Part shown: one piece after another, positions 41,488 through 53,233 of the stretch
Position numbering within the stretch: position 1 is the stretch's first letter
How the letters are laid out: the number at the start of each line of letters is the position of its first letter
NCBI GenBank assembly: GCA_003427395.1
Contig: BFEA01000001.1
Location: 8,975,336 to 9,032,850, forward strand
Direction: 5' to 3'
Origin: Chara braunii
Lineage: Eukaryota; Streptophyta; Charophyceae; Charales; Characeae
Length of the DNA stretch: 57,515 bases
Translations under genes and position numbers: made by a program
The notes under the pieces: model-generated
Database searches by the model: none
Told to the model about the DNA's origin: nothing
Seen by the model: the letters and a program-made list of their open reading frames with translations, nothing else

Positions 41488-44301
41488 TTTTTTTTTCGTA
41501 CCCAGAAGAATTTTGACCCTGATATTGAACCCCTATTGCGATGGCTTATCGTTTTTCTCGCGCTGCATGGGTTTTGCCGTTGGCTTGGGAAATGTATCGG
41601 CTCGTGGCTGAGCTTATATCAACGGTTCAGTGTGGATTTCATCAATCAGTCGAATTGTGTGTATGTCATCACGTCGTTGACTTGTCGTTCGCAATACGTG
41701 GGGCAGACTAGTCGGCACCCTGATGCTCGTTGGAAAGAGCACTTATCTGTTTGTCATAGAAAAGCTAAGTCCACTCATTTATATCGCTGGTGGCAATCCT
41801 TTGGGTGGCAATCATATGTGCTCATTCCTATTGATGTCTGTGATGTGAGCGATCTCCTTTCCCTTGAATCATTGTATATCCAACGATGGAGTCCTTACCT
41901 GAATTCTTCGGGTAGACTAGGGAAAGGTAAGCAGAACAGTCGAAAGGGTAGGCGAGAAAGATGTAAGGATACGGTGAGGGCCAGCGAGCCACGTGGGTTC
42001 ACCCCTATTCGTTTTCGACTTTCGACAGATGACCCATGGTCGATTCGGCTCTTTGACTTGCTGAGCCAACAGATAGCGAAGGGGAATCGCTGTTTTGACC
42101 TCTTGATTGAGGGAGGCAACACTTGGCATGATAAATGGCGCACGATTAAGAAGGCTTTTGGGCTTTCTAACGTCACTATTAACAATGCTTTTGGAAGTTT
42201 GAAGGATTTTCGTTTGTTGATGGAACATGGCGGTCTCGTACATTTTTCTTACCTTCGTAGATGGACACCGAGGATTAATGCTCAGAAGCCCTTCTTGGTT
42301 TCGATATTGCGGAATCCTAGACGGGCTGAGCTAATGAAGAGATGGGACCTGGAATCGCTCTCTGGTCTCTTTTCGGCCACTAAGGCCTTTGAGCGTAAGA
42401 CGACCCGGTCCTATCTACGAAGAGTAATTGGTCGCTTTGTCCATGATGGTTTTGGTTTTAATTTTTCTTCCAGGATTGTTATTCGTTTGTTGTTTGACGA
42501 CCATGTGAAATTGTCCGACGTTCGCAAGCTTGCTAACGACAAGCTCGAGGGTTTGGTTCTTCCCCCTTGTATCAAGCGAAGAGCACGACGTAGGATCCGC
42601 CTCACATTGACGAAAAATCCTTGTGTGGCTGATTTATTACACAATCAGAGGCTTTTTGCACGCTCTGATGTGTCTCCCTGCAGTTGTGCAGGTTTGCCGT
42701 ACCCCCGTGTACGAGGTCACGTGCATTTTCGCTTGAGCGAGTTGGAAGGTGTCCCTGCCCTGATGTGTAACGCTAAAAATATCCCTAAATCTAATCGGGA
42801 TGATCGTTTAGCCTTGCTGGAAAAAGAAATTTCCACTGCCTTTTCACAGTGGAATAACAACAAAGAGCAAACGGTGAAATGCTCTATGTCGGAATTAGGC
42901 TGTTGCATGCAGCCTATCACATCCGGAAGTCAACGTTTTTTGGATGTGAATGATGTGACTGAATGGTATGCCAAGTTGGAGAATCTGGTTAGAACACCAC
43001 TTGATCCGAATCCGGGGGAAACCTTGGTAATGTGCCCGAGACTGTATTTCGAAGGCATGATGACCTTGTTCGTACGGAATCCTGGCTATTCTCCTTGTAC
43101 TAAAAGCACTGATATGGTGATCAAGGATATGCGTGCTAATCTTTAGGGGGAGGGTCTGTTGGAATTTGCTCGTTGGGATAAAAAAGGAACGTTTGGACAA
43201 GCTTATGCAATGCCGAAACACAAGGACTTGGATCGATTTCGACCGATCTGTTCTTCCTTTTCAGAACCAACTGTGCGCATTGGGAAGGTTGTTGCTCGTG
43301 CTTTGAACTACTTGCTTTTGAAGATCCCAATTGATTGGCATTTTAACTTGAAGGTTGTTTCATCATTGGACGACACCTTGTTGTCTTGCAACAAGTGTAT
43401 CGGCAAATTGCATATGGAGGAGGTCAGGTCACGATCTTATGACATCAAGGATATGTTTTCCTTGTTGCCTCATCAGGAAATTCTAGAGGTTGTTGACTGG
43501 ATTTTGGACTACCATGTTGCAAAGGGGAGAGATTTTGTCCGTGTGAATACGCGCGGCGGCGGTGCTTCATTTGGCCTGAGCACGGGAGGCGATCACTGGA
43601 GAAGGATGAAACGACGTGATATTCGGCGCTTTGTGCGTTTTGAACTTTCTCACACGTATACGTTGGCACTGACCGTTCTCTTGAAACAGGAGGTTGGCAT
43701 ACCTATGGGGAAGAGCACCAGCCCTCCTCTGGCCTGTATCATGTGTGCGATGTCTGAGTTCAGATTCTTGTCTAGCCTAGGGTCTTCAAGAAAGAACGTT
43801 TTCGGCTTTCGGTTAATCGATGATGTGGGCCTGGTGGTGGCAGGTACCCCATCTGGAGGAACGACTCAGAACGATATTTTTGAGAGCTTTGAAACCTACT
43901 ATCTGGAGAACCTTACCTTAAAGCGAACGGATAATGGTTCAGGTGTTCGGGATTTTCTGGGTTGTAAAATTCGTGTGAGTAATAAACCTCCTTTCCTCCA
44001 GTCTATTCAGGTATCAAAGAACGAATCCACAATATGGGTAGGTGAAAAACTGGCTATACAGACCGGGCAATCCTTCTTCTCTTGGGGCAGCAAAAGCCAG
44101 AAAAGTGCGGTTGTAGCCAGTTATCTTCACAGGATTGACCAGAATACCACTGTTCGATCAAGGATACTGGCACAGGTGATAACCTTGAAACGCGAGCTAC
44201 GTATGAAGGATGTACCGGAATGGTTCTTTCTCAGAGTATACAAGAGCTTTGCACATGGTCGCGGCGAGCCTTTGGCCTGGATTTCCAGCCTTCTTTGTTA
44301 G
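41488..44301 (+). pseudogene. PLE polyprotein: GIY-YIG endonuclease and reverse transcriptase
   Basis: The main frame is 41536-43146, with coding-like text from about 41488; after a single TAG (43144-43146) it continues in the same frame to 44301. GIY-YIG domain: CVYVIT, YVGQTSRHPDARWKEH, ESLYIQRW and a final Asn in YLNSS, at about residues 41-125 of the first ORF. The middle region is helical and basic. Reverse transcriptase: MPKHKDLDRFRPICSSF, motif A YDIKDMFSLLPHQE, motif B GIPMGKSTSPPLACIM, catalytic FRLIDDVG and a thumb region up to 44301. Both halves keep their catalytic residues. The TAG falls just before the fingers. Length and order agree with Chlamys-type PLEs. Confidence 0.8.
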
Positions 44302-44341
44302 AATGATATTCAACCAGGGCTGCTTTGTTAGATGGGTATTC

Positions 44342-44742
44342 GGCCAGGGCCGTCGGTTTAGGGCTGCCTTTGGGCATTTTCAGAATTTTCAGTTTGTTTG
44401 AGACTTTGTATTTGTTTTGACGGGGTTTGTTGGCAGGTCTGTCAGGGCCGGTTCAGTCCTTTGTTTTCGGACCCCCTTTTTCTTTGGGAGGACTGAGGAA
44501 TTGTTAGCATTTTACCGCCAGGTTTTTGGAAGTAGATGTAGTATAAGTAGTGTGTTTGAGTTGGGTTTATCCTCTTCGACTGTGTTTTCGAACCGGTCGG
44601 GTATGTGGAGTGATGGAGGTTCCTGGGTGTGATGGAATGTTGGTGGTGGATTCTCAATCTCAATCATTGCGTTGACATTTTTCGAGCGTGTGGAGTTTGC
44701 TTTACGCGTTGTGTGATTTGTCTCTATCAATCTGTATTCATA
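44342..44742 (+). repeat. Right pseudo-LTR (401 bp)
   Basis: It starts GGCCAGGGCCGTCGGTTTAG and ends TCTGTATTCATA, a direct copy of 39713-40124. Confidence 0.85.
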
Positions 44743-44752
44743 TCAACATCAT
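44743..44752. repeat. Target-site duplication of the Penelope-like element, right
   Basis: TCAACATCAT directly follows the right pseudo-LTR, identical to 39703-39712. Confidence 0.8.
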
Positions 44753-47700
44753 ATCAGTGTTTATATTGTCTCTGGTTGACACGATCTGTCTTAAAACTGA
44801 CAATATCGCGGATCGTTGAATGAGAATAACTTTTTATTCACAAGACATTAGGTGAGCATGGGTATATATAGACCAGTAACAAGGGACTGTGGAAGCGGCG
44901 TAGAAATGAGGATGATTTATTTGTTACGATAGGAAGATATTATGAAGATATGTTCTACCATATTAAATGTTCAGAGTAACATTTTAACGTAGGAACCAAC
45001 ATATTAGAGTGGATTTGCACAAGTTTTACCCGTTTAAAAAAACTGAAGGTTGGTGATCATGTCAGTAGTTACTGAATTATATAAGGTAAGCAATTCATAG
45101 CATCGAAGCGTTTATTTCGTTTTATATGCATAATTTCTATGCGCTAAAAGGTTTTCTTGTGTGTTTCGATGTTTTTTAATTTTTTATTTTTTATTTTTAT
45201 TTATTATAATTATTGGTTAATCCATAGCCTGAGTACAACATGTACAATTTTTCAGTAAAAATAACTAAAGTATAACGGATCAGTGTTCGTACGTATTATG
45301 TTAGCCAGGTGATTTTTTTACATGTATACGTAGTTGCTGCTAGTATAACCTCAAAAGAATATTGAAGCGCTTTTAGTAAGGAAAAAAACAACAAGCACTA
45401 TACAATCACCATCATGCATTATGCATGTTTTACGTTATCTGCATAAGGATCCTGGGTGCGGAGAAGAGGATAATAGCAGGAAACAGGGTAATTCCAATTA
45501 GCCTCTATAAATTCTAATATCTGTGCATAGGTTACTCATCCGGGGATGGGACGTATTGTAGTTGAGGAGTACTCTATTGTCGAGGGTTCGAAGGGAATAA
45601 TCGTGCATATGTAAAATGACAATCGGCATGGAATGTGTAGTATTACATCCAATGTATTAATCTCATTTGAAGGAATCGTGCGGGTGTGTAGCATATGCAG
45701 GATGGTTTTGCGTGGGGTCATATATATATTTTACTGATATTTATCTTAAGGAACTAGTACGGTAGAAGCATTAGTCATCACATAGATCATTACATGGATC
45801 ATCACATGGATCATCACATAGTATATCAAGTGCGTAAAGAAGCAATAGATCATAACCTATTTTCCGTAGGGTTTAATTAAGAAGTATTAGTGCATCTTTA
45901 AGTGAATTTGAGTGCGTAATATTACGAAGGTAGGTCTGAAAAGAGGCATTAGTTGTACATATTTTTCTAGAAGCAGTCGTGCACACCAAGTACTTATGAT
46001 TCATATTTTTTTAAACAGAGTCTTATACTGCATATACTTTGGCAGTCTTCGATACTATCTACTATATGTCAGGTGCATGTTATTGTGGATTTATGGTTTC
46101 TTAGGTTTTGAGGTATGCGGCCTATAATGTTTGGCGAGCGGGTGGGTGTGGGAGGGTTTTTACATGTATTTGGGGTATCGTGGCGAAGGTGATTCGTGCT
46201 AATCATGGTATGTGGGTGTGTCATCCGGGAAGCAATGGGTGGTGGAGGGGGGTTGGGGATAGTGTAATTAAGTATGGGTATGCATATGCGCGCGAGTGTG
46301 TGTAGTAGTATGGTATTAAGAGCGTGATAGAGGTAGTGGCAAACATCGGTGTGCATGGCGATAATATGCGGTTGTGTAGAGGACTTGCAGCATAGAAAGC
46401 TTGCGGATATGGGTGGGGGGATAGGGGGCGGAGGGGAGAGAAAAAAATAGTTGGTTTAGCATTTAGTGCACCATCACGTTAATTGTTGGTTAGGATGTGG
46501 ATAGTTTAGTTGAGTATGCATTGTCATGCCAGTAGGGGAGTTGACCTCTACATAGCAACGGGATCAAAGATCCGGGAGTGTGGGGGGGGGGGGGTTGTAT
46601 ATTTAACACAGCCATCCCACATATTGTAGGAAACAAGACAGTACTCAAGAATATCCATTAGTGTATAGCTAAATTTAGCCATGGATGACATATGTTGCAT
46701 AGTTAGTCAGGTGGGAGGTTGGGGGTCTAGGTTAACATAGGAGCAAAGATTAGCAAATTAGTAGATTAGTGATTAGGAGAGGGCATAAGCCCAACCATAG
46801 GGGGGGTGCACGCCCTAAAGCGCGCTTTTCGCCGCCTAGCACCCATAGCAACTCATCAGAGGGGTTACCTTAGTATAGGCTCCTGTTAGGAATCGGGGTG
46901 GGGGGTAGGAGGGTAAGCAGAGGGTCAAGGGTTCCCAGGTAGAACATGGTTAAAAGTTAGTGAAACATACCTGAGCGGTTATGGCCGGTGTTGCCATGGA
47001 ATCAGTCGCCGCCATATCACGAAGGTGAAGATGAAGTGTAGTATTAGTAGGCTTGCGCAGCCAGCAGAGCACCTGTGGCACTGTAACGTGCCAGACCGTT
47101 TTCTGGAACCCAGATCAGCTTGTGAGCATGAGAGTTCAAGTAGGGAAGAAAGAAGTGGCTAGAGGTCGAAGTAGGCGAGAATCAGCATGCTGGTGATGGT
47201 GTGGTATGCATTGTGAGAGGATTGGTATTTGTAATGGTTTCGCTTCATTAGTGTGCAGGCTGCAGCATAGGTGTGTGAGCGATGGGTGCGTTGCGGGGTA
47301 CGCCATTTCACGTGGTATGGCAGGGTAATTGGGGAGTTCTGATAAGCGTGTGGTGGGCACAATATGCGTGGCTTAGGTGGGCTATTGGGGGGGCATGTAG
47401 GTTCGGGACGAGCTCATATTGTGAAGGATGGGATATGCAGATCAAGAAATAGGGGTGGGGGCCTAACCAGTATTATGATGGAGGGGTTACCATTCGTAAG
47501 TAGCGTCGTCACAGGTTGGTAGCATGGTAGCGGCACGTTTTTTTGGGTTTTTTTTTTTTCTTGTAGTGTAGTGTATATGGCAGTATTACAACGCGCTGTC
47601 TGAGTGTTTGTTTTGTATTACGCAAGTAATGCTTTTTCGAGATGGTGTGCTATTAGATTGCGTCTTGGCAGGAGGGATGTGATGAAGTCAGAACCCAGCC

Positions 47701-48339
47701 GAGAACTGGGAGAGGGGGAGAAGATGGAGGGTGTACAAGACGGGTAGGTCTGTATGTCTAGAGGTGGGGAAGACGCTAGGTTGGCAGAGGTAGTCTTGAT
47801 GCACTGGTTACGGTGCGCAACGCCCTGTGATTTTATGTAGGCCGCGTGGGCTTATTACAGAGAGTCAAGCTGCTAGCATGCCAGTACTTGGCATTTTATG
47901 CGTCGTATATGGCGTGGTTCAGGCTATGGCGGCAATCTATTTTCTGTCGTTTTTTGCTTCACCTCGTGCGTGCGTTGGTTTTCAAGTGTCTATTTATTTG
48001 TATGATAGCAGCGCCGTTTCGAGATGGTGCGTCATTTGTCGGATGTGAATAGCTGTAATATGGGCGTTAAGGCGGTGTTTTTGGGTTGTGTGTTCGTTTC
48101 CCCATATTTCTCTTCTTCTTTTTCTATAAGGGATAAATGGCCCATAACTGATGTCTGAAGTTGCTTTAAATGGTAAGAATACCCTTGTGTTGACACCTCC
48201 TGATAGCGTCAGATACTTCTATGGTGGCATGAAGTTGTGTTTGGTGACGGTAATTATCACACATCTGTGTTAAGTTGGTGCCATCAGTGTTAGTGGTGTA
48301 CGCGTTGGTTAGTGCTTTGATTTTATAGGTTATTAGGGG
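44753..48339. other. AT-rich DNA without recognised genes
   Basis: Short frames only (60-95 codons), none with a motif. Local features are a small ATCA(C/T)ATGGATC-type tandem repeat at 45773-45825, a G run at 46583-46594, and G-rich stretches between 46380 and 47480 that thin out stops on one strand. Nothing supportable as a gene was seen. Confidence 0.45.
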
Positions 48340-48868
48340 GTTTATTTTATTTTTATTTTTTATTTTTTATTTTTAATTTTTATTAACCTTTTTTTATTTT
48401 AATTCTGAAATTATTATTTTAATTTTTAATTTTAATTTTTCTGTTTTTATAATTATTTTATTATTTTTACGTTAATTATTTTATTTTTTTGGGGGAAAAA
48501 AAATAATTTTTAATATATTTTTATTGTATTTTAGCTTTTTTATTTTATTTTATTAATTTTTATTTTATTAATTTTTAATGTATTTTTAAATTTTATTATT
48601 ATTTAAAAAATAATAATAATTTTAATTTTTATTAAAAATTTGAAGTATTTTATTTTATTATTTTTCTAATTAAAGTTTTATTTTATTAAATTTTAATGTA
48701 TTTTAAATTTTAAATTTATTTTATTATTTTTAATATATTTTTATGTATTCTATTATTTTATAGCTTTATTTTTAATTTATTATTATTATTATTATTATTA
48801 TTTATTTTCTCATAATTTACTTTTTAATGTTATTATTTAATTATTATTCTTATTAGTATATATATGTA

Positions 48869-48913
<45 letters not shown>
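48340..48913. repeat. AT-rich simple sequence and GT microsatellite
   Basis: 48340-48850 consists almost entirely of TTTTA/ATTTT words. It is followed by a GTATGTATGT start and a (GT)n run at about 48872-48913. No coding content; the His-Thr-rich minus frame across the GT run is an artefact. Confidence 0.9.
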
Positions 48914-48917
<4 letters not shown>

Positions 48918-48934
48918 ATGTGTGTGTCCATGCT

Positions 48935-49260
48935 CATCGCCAAATTTCTGATATGCCCCGGTAGCATCTCTCCGGGGCCAGGGGAAAGACTGCGAGTGAC
49001 AACAACGGCCACAGGGGCTCGCTGGAAAGATGGACGGTACCAATAAGGGCATATGGGAAACTTTTGTGCTGGTTCTCAACGGCCATCCGGTAGGGGCAAC
49101 AAGGAAATTTTGTACTGGTACCGGTAGGGGTATACGAAACATATTTCAGGCCCAAATGACGCCAGGGGTTTTCTGGAAACATCATTCGTCGCCAGAGGGG
49201 CACGACAAGGTAAGTCAGCTGTCAGAGGGAAACGCCGCAAATAAACGAAAACTTCAGGGG
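48935..49260. repeat. Degenerate GCCA..GGGG..GGAAA motif array
   Basis: Related words recur about every 25-45 bp: GGCCAGGGGAAAGA, GCCACAGGGGCTCGCTGGAA, CCAATAAGGGCATATGGGAA, CCGGTAGGGGCAACAAGGAA, CCGGTAGGGGTATACGAAAC, GCCAGGGGTTTTCTGGAAAC and GCCAGAGGGGCACGAC. A plus frame (49030-49359) spans it, but I think the periodic DNA motif, not a protein, is what is visible. Confidence 0.45.
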
Positions 49261-49360
49261 CATTTTTCAATCCCCATTTGCCTCATGTGCCTTCCTGGGC
49301 ATGTTTGGCACCCGCAACCTAGAGATCCCTTTCTCCTGTTCGAAATTTGGACCAGTTGAC

Positions 49361-50148
49361 GTAGGATGGTGGTTGTTGATACGATGGGTAACATGGGTAA
49401 CTGAGAGGTTGATGAGTTTTATAGCATAGAATTGGTGTCTCACTCAAGGGAAGGCCCTAGCTTCAAGTTAGTGTCTTGTTTTGAGGAAGGCCCTGGTTTC
49501 GAGTTCGCTTTGTGCCTTTGTTCTCTTCGGTCCGACGGATCCGCTGTTGCACCGCATGGGCCTGAATCTGGTCTACTTCCTGACTCTGGTCCTTTTCTGT
49601 TCCCTTCTGACGCCTTGGTTTAATCTCGGTCTCTGTTTTCGTCTGGTATCTTGTAGACGCCTCTGGGCTGGTCTATTCCGCGGTCTATGGAGCTACAAAT
49701 AAATACGATGAAACAGTTTCGTCCTCCTCAACCGCGACGTGATATGACCCCTGATGAAGAACGGCTAGCGACTGGTCGAAACGTGGCGTAGGTTCGCGCC
49801 ATCATCAGCTGGCAGTTCTTTCAGGATGTTGACGACGCTATGCTTCGTTAACTATTTTTTGAACGTGCTGGCTACGGCAGGCTGGGTTATGTGTAAATTT
49901 TATATTGACCTGTCAGGTCGTGTTCGGGAGAAACGAGTGTCATCGTGTGCTCCCATTCCCTAGTCTATTTCCTACTCCTTGTTCTAGTCCATGGATGCTC
50001 GCTTGGCTATTCTTCTCTGAAACGTGTATGTTGTTGTCTCATTTGTCATGCTGAACCTTATCCTAAAAAAACATTTATCTATATAGTAACCCCCGTAGGA
50101 ATAGGACTACATGGAGTGTGGCTATAATATTGGCGCTGTGTTGAACTA
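49361..50148. other. No recognised gene; hammerhead-like words at 49751
   Basis: Open frames of 60-73 codons lack motifs. CTGATGA (49751-49757) and GAAAC (49778-49782) have the right order for a hammerhead ribozyme core, but stem II between them pairs poorly, so I do not call a ribozyme. Confidence 0.4.
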
Positions 50149-52511
50149 TGTGACGCCCAACCTCACGCCCAGTGCAACTTCCTGATCGGAGTGGGGTATG
50201 GGCCTGGAAGTGCGAAAAGGGGTGTGCCGAGGATTTTTGGGGAAAGTGGAAGAGTCTTAAGGGCATGAATGCAATTAGGCGAGTCAGGGGTGCGCGCGCA
50301 AGATGCTCACGGTCCGATGGGGCCGGGGCACTGTGGGCGACGGTTTACGGGGTACTCCATCCGTGGTGGACGTGGTCCCGAAAAGTTAGGCCGTCGGGGG
50401 CCGCCACGTGGCGCAGGTGGCCGCGTGCCTGGGTTGGGCCTTCGAAATTCCGAAGTTCTCTGTTCGCCGCTACGTCGGCAATTCACACAAAACGTGTTGG
50501 GCCAATAGGAGGCTATGGCCGGCCACGGAACGACACTGAGTTGATGATACGGGAGAAGGAGGCGGAAAGGAGGGAAACTAGTGGTGATCTCAACGAGTCC
50601 CGGGTGGGTGAAGTAGTAGGTGTGGTCGGGGGAAGGGAAATCGGAGCACCGAGGGTCGCTAGTGGTGGCACAGTGGAATTTCCGCGGACATAGCCGATTC
50701 TCCGTGTGACAAGGGTATCGGGTCCTCATGAGCTCGTTTATTATAGGGGTGAAATAGTGTGGGTTATAGGACGAGTCTGAGCCCCAAGATCGCGTCATGG
50801 TATCATTGCCGATGGGATAGCGCGGGTCGGGATATCGTCACCGCGCACGAGCACATGTAGGACTGGCCGACTCAGTGGCGCCTCATCATGCTCGCACGGG
50901 ACGATGGTTCAGTCATGATTCCCTTCGGGGTGAGCGAGTCGGCGCGCGGGAATGCGTGTAAGGGCGCGACTCGGATCGCGTTTACATGTGTTCTCGTGCG
51001 GCGATCGCGGGGCCGAACTTCGCGCCTAATTGCTTCATAAGTCTCGGTTATGCAAGATGCAATCATACCATAACCTCATCAGGGGACAAGCAAAAACGAA
51101 ATCGACATCGGGGCCAGATTCTTATCCCATCTATCGCTACATCCGGTGCAAGCAAAGATTCGGCACAAACAAAAAGCAAGGGCAGGGATTCTCCGCAAAA
51201 GAGATAGGCAAGCAAGCATAACATTCATGCATCCATTCATTCGACAATCATACATATAATTCAATCGCAAAAACAAGTGTGAGCAAAAACCCAAGTCTAG
51301 ATTCCAGAGAGCCGAAATGAAGATAAGAGCGGGCAAACCGCCCGGAGCCGCAATCAAAATGTATGTACACAGATGAAGAGGGAGAAGAGACAAAGAAACA
51401 GCAAATCCACGTCCATCAACCTCAACTCTCTTCTCCTCTCTCTCTCTCTCTCCAATGCGGACAGTCCGTCGTCATGCACCAACCCACGAAGTTGTCACCC
51501 CGCTTAGTCCTCCCGCACCTGTCGGATTCGCCCGCGTCCACTGTCCGTCGTCGCCCACGTCAATCCCGCGCGTTTGGCACGAGCCCGTCGGGTCGCCCAA
51601 CTCCGACTCTGCTCACCTCTTACTTCGCTCGTGTGCCGACCCTTCCTGATCGCGCAGCCCCGAGCTTCCAACAACGGGTTAAGAGAGCTGACTAACCGCA
51701 CAGCCGAAATTTATAGCGTGCATGCATGCGCGAAGAACACTGAGTTACCAAGACTTAGAGTGAAGATTAGAGAGGGAACGCCTGCGTTTTGCATGATCGG
51801 TCGTGGCGTGGGGGACGTAACCCTTCTCCACGCATCAATCCGAGCATGCAAGCCGCGACTTACAAAATTTCAGCAAAAGAAAGAGAGGGAGGGCGGGAGA
51901 GACGAAGTGCAAAAAGAGAGATACAGTAACAATGGCGCCCGCCCAAAATTACAGTTACACATACGATTAAGGGCGCCCATTAATCAGAGTACCGTTGCAG
52001 CCGCATGAAGAAGCGCATAAACAAAAGGTGCCGCGTGGCAGAAAAAATCCTAATTACTGAATTCCTAAATTCCTATCTAATGCGAAAAAGCAAAAAGCAC
52101 GAATTCCAGGAGGAAAGTCTGAAATTCCGAGAGCTATTGGGGGCTAGACAAAATTCGAAAAAGATTCAAGAGGAAATTTAAAAAGAAAGAAGCAATTTCC
52201 CGCGCGATGTCCGCGCCCAAAAAGATCGAAACCGAACCGAAAGAACGACGTCGACATTTATTAATCGCGCGCGCGCGTGGCGTCGCGCCAAACAACCATC
52301 CGACCAATCAATCCACCGGCCGTCCGAAGACACACCCGACCCCGTGCTTGGCCATTCGAAAAAGAAACGACGAAAAAGGACGAAAAAGTGAGGACACTGA
52401 TGCAATTCTCCACAGATCCCGATCTCCCGAAATTGGCCCAATCTTCCCAGCTTAGGACCCCTCATTGCAACCGCGCAGAAAATCGCGCGTTACAGAAAGT
52501 GGTTCGTCACA
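50149..52511 (-). repeat. Candidate LTR of the Ty3/gypsy element
   Basis: The segment starts TGTGACGCCC and ends CGTCACA on the plus strand, a 7-bp inverted terminal repeat of the TG..CA kind, and lies downstream of the integrase and extra ORFs as a 3' LTR should. There is no clear polypurine tract beside it, the second LTR is outside the window, and CGTCACATATGTGACG at 52505-52520 is itself a palindrome that could create this impression. Interior frames (for example 50307-50798 minus, with a FCVNCRRSGE knuckle-like fragment) are unassigned. Confidence 0.3.
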
Positions 52512-52563
52512 TATGTGACGCCCAGGGGGTTCCAATATTAGCAAGCTTCTGCTTGCTTGTTGA

Positions 52564-52595
52564 CACGTGTCGATTTCTCTAATCAATCGACACGT
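52564..52595. repeat. Short perfect hairpin with CACGTG arms
   Basis: CACGTGTCGATT (52564-52575) pairs perfectly with AATCGACACGTG (52584-52595) across an 8-nt loop. Another stem, AGCAAGC..GCTTGCT, lies just before it (52543-52559). Function unknown; it may be part of a 3' untranslated region of the retroelement. Confidence 0.6.
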
Positions 52596-52599
52596 GGAG

Positions 52600-53233
52600 C
52601 ACTTCTCTTTATGCCACTTACTGTTCGATTGTGTGCGGACGTCATCCAACGTGGCAACTTTGCTCTTCTACTACTTCCTCAGATTGGGCTCTCGACAATC
52701 CAAGGACGGGATTTTTCTCGTGCCGTTACCGCGACACGTATCCATTACCGGTTGCATCAGTAATTAACTGGAAGGGGAAAAGGGAGCCGGTGCATGGGGC
52801 ATGGCGGGGTGGAGGGCTTAGGGGTAGCGGGGGCAAGAACCTTTCCATCTCGACCGCAGATTCTGGAAGCGCTTTGTAGCGGACGATGCGGTGGAAGCGA
52901 GGGAAACGGTTGCCAGTGCGAGGGAGGGACGCGACGTAATCAGGATAGAGGGTGGTGAGAGTTGGGAAAAGTGCCGCTCAGAAACGATCACGATCGTCGC
53001 AGGCGGGGATGGTCCCCGTTACTATGCAATAAAGCTCGATCATATGGTGGCCTCGCCACGTGACACTAAGAAGCAAAACATGGAGGTAGAAGGTTGGGAC
53101 GGCGCACTGAATGGAGGGGTGGGGGTGCACTACTATAGCGAAGCGAGCAGCATAGAAGTGGCGGAAGGCGTCGCCGGGGAACGGATTAGAGGGGAACGTA
53201 ACGGGGGTGGTGAGCTGGCGGAGGGTGAGGTAT
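52600..53233. other. Spacer, no recognised gene
   Basis: Probably the 3' untranslated part of the minus-strand retroelement. A 159-codon plus frame (52891-53370) is antisense to the end of the downstream ORF and shows no motif. Confidence 0.4.

Larger units (their letters stand above)
39713..44742 (+). mobile_element. Penelope-like retroelement with N-terminal GIY-YIG (Chlamys/Hydra type)
   Basis: A 5.03-kb insertion bounded by direct pseudo-LTRs and a perfect 10-bp target duplication. Between them, on the plus strand, lie a CCHC/coiled-coil ORF1 and a long ORF with a GIY-YIG endonuclease before the reverse transcriptase. PLEs with this permuted order are known from green algae and protists. 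Several stops and frameshifts show that this copy is not active, but its near-identical pseudo-LTRs and intact flanks suggest insertion was not very ancient. Confidence 0.8.

Noticed and set aside
48837-49142. Minus-strand ORF with a His-Thr repeat
   Set aside because: The repeat is the GT microsatellite read on the other strand, and the remainder lacks a motif.
49751-49782. Hammerhead-ribozyme-like core words CTGATGA and GAAAC
   Set aside because: Hammerheads are known in Penelope-like elements, but the bases between the words do not form a convincing stem II, no cleavage-site strand is evident, and the place is outside the Penelope-like element found here.
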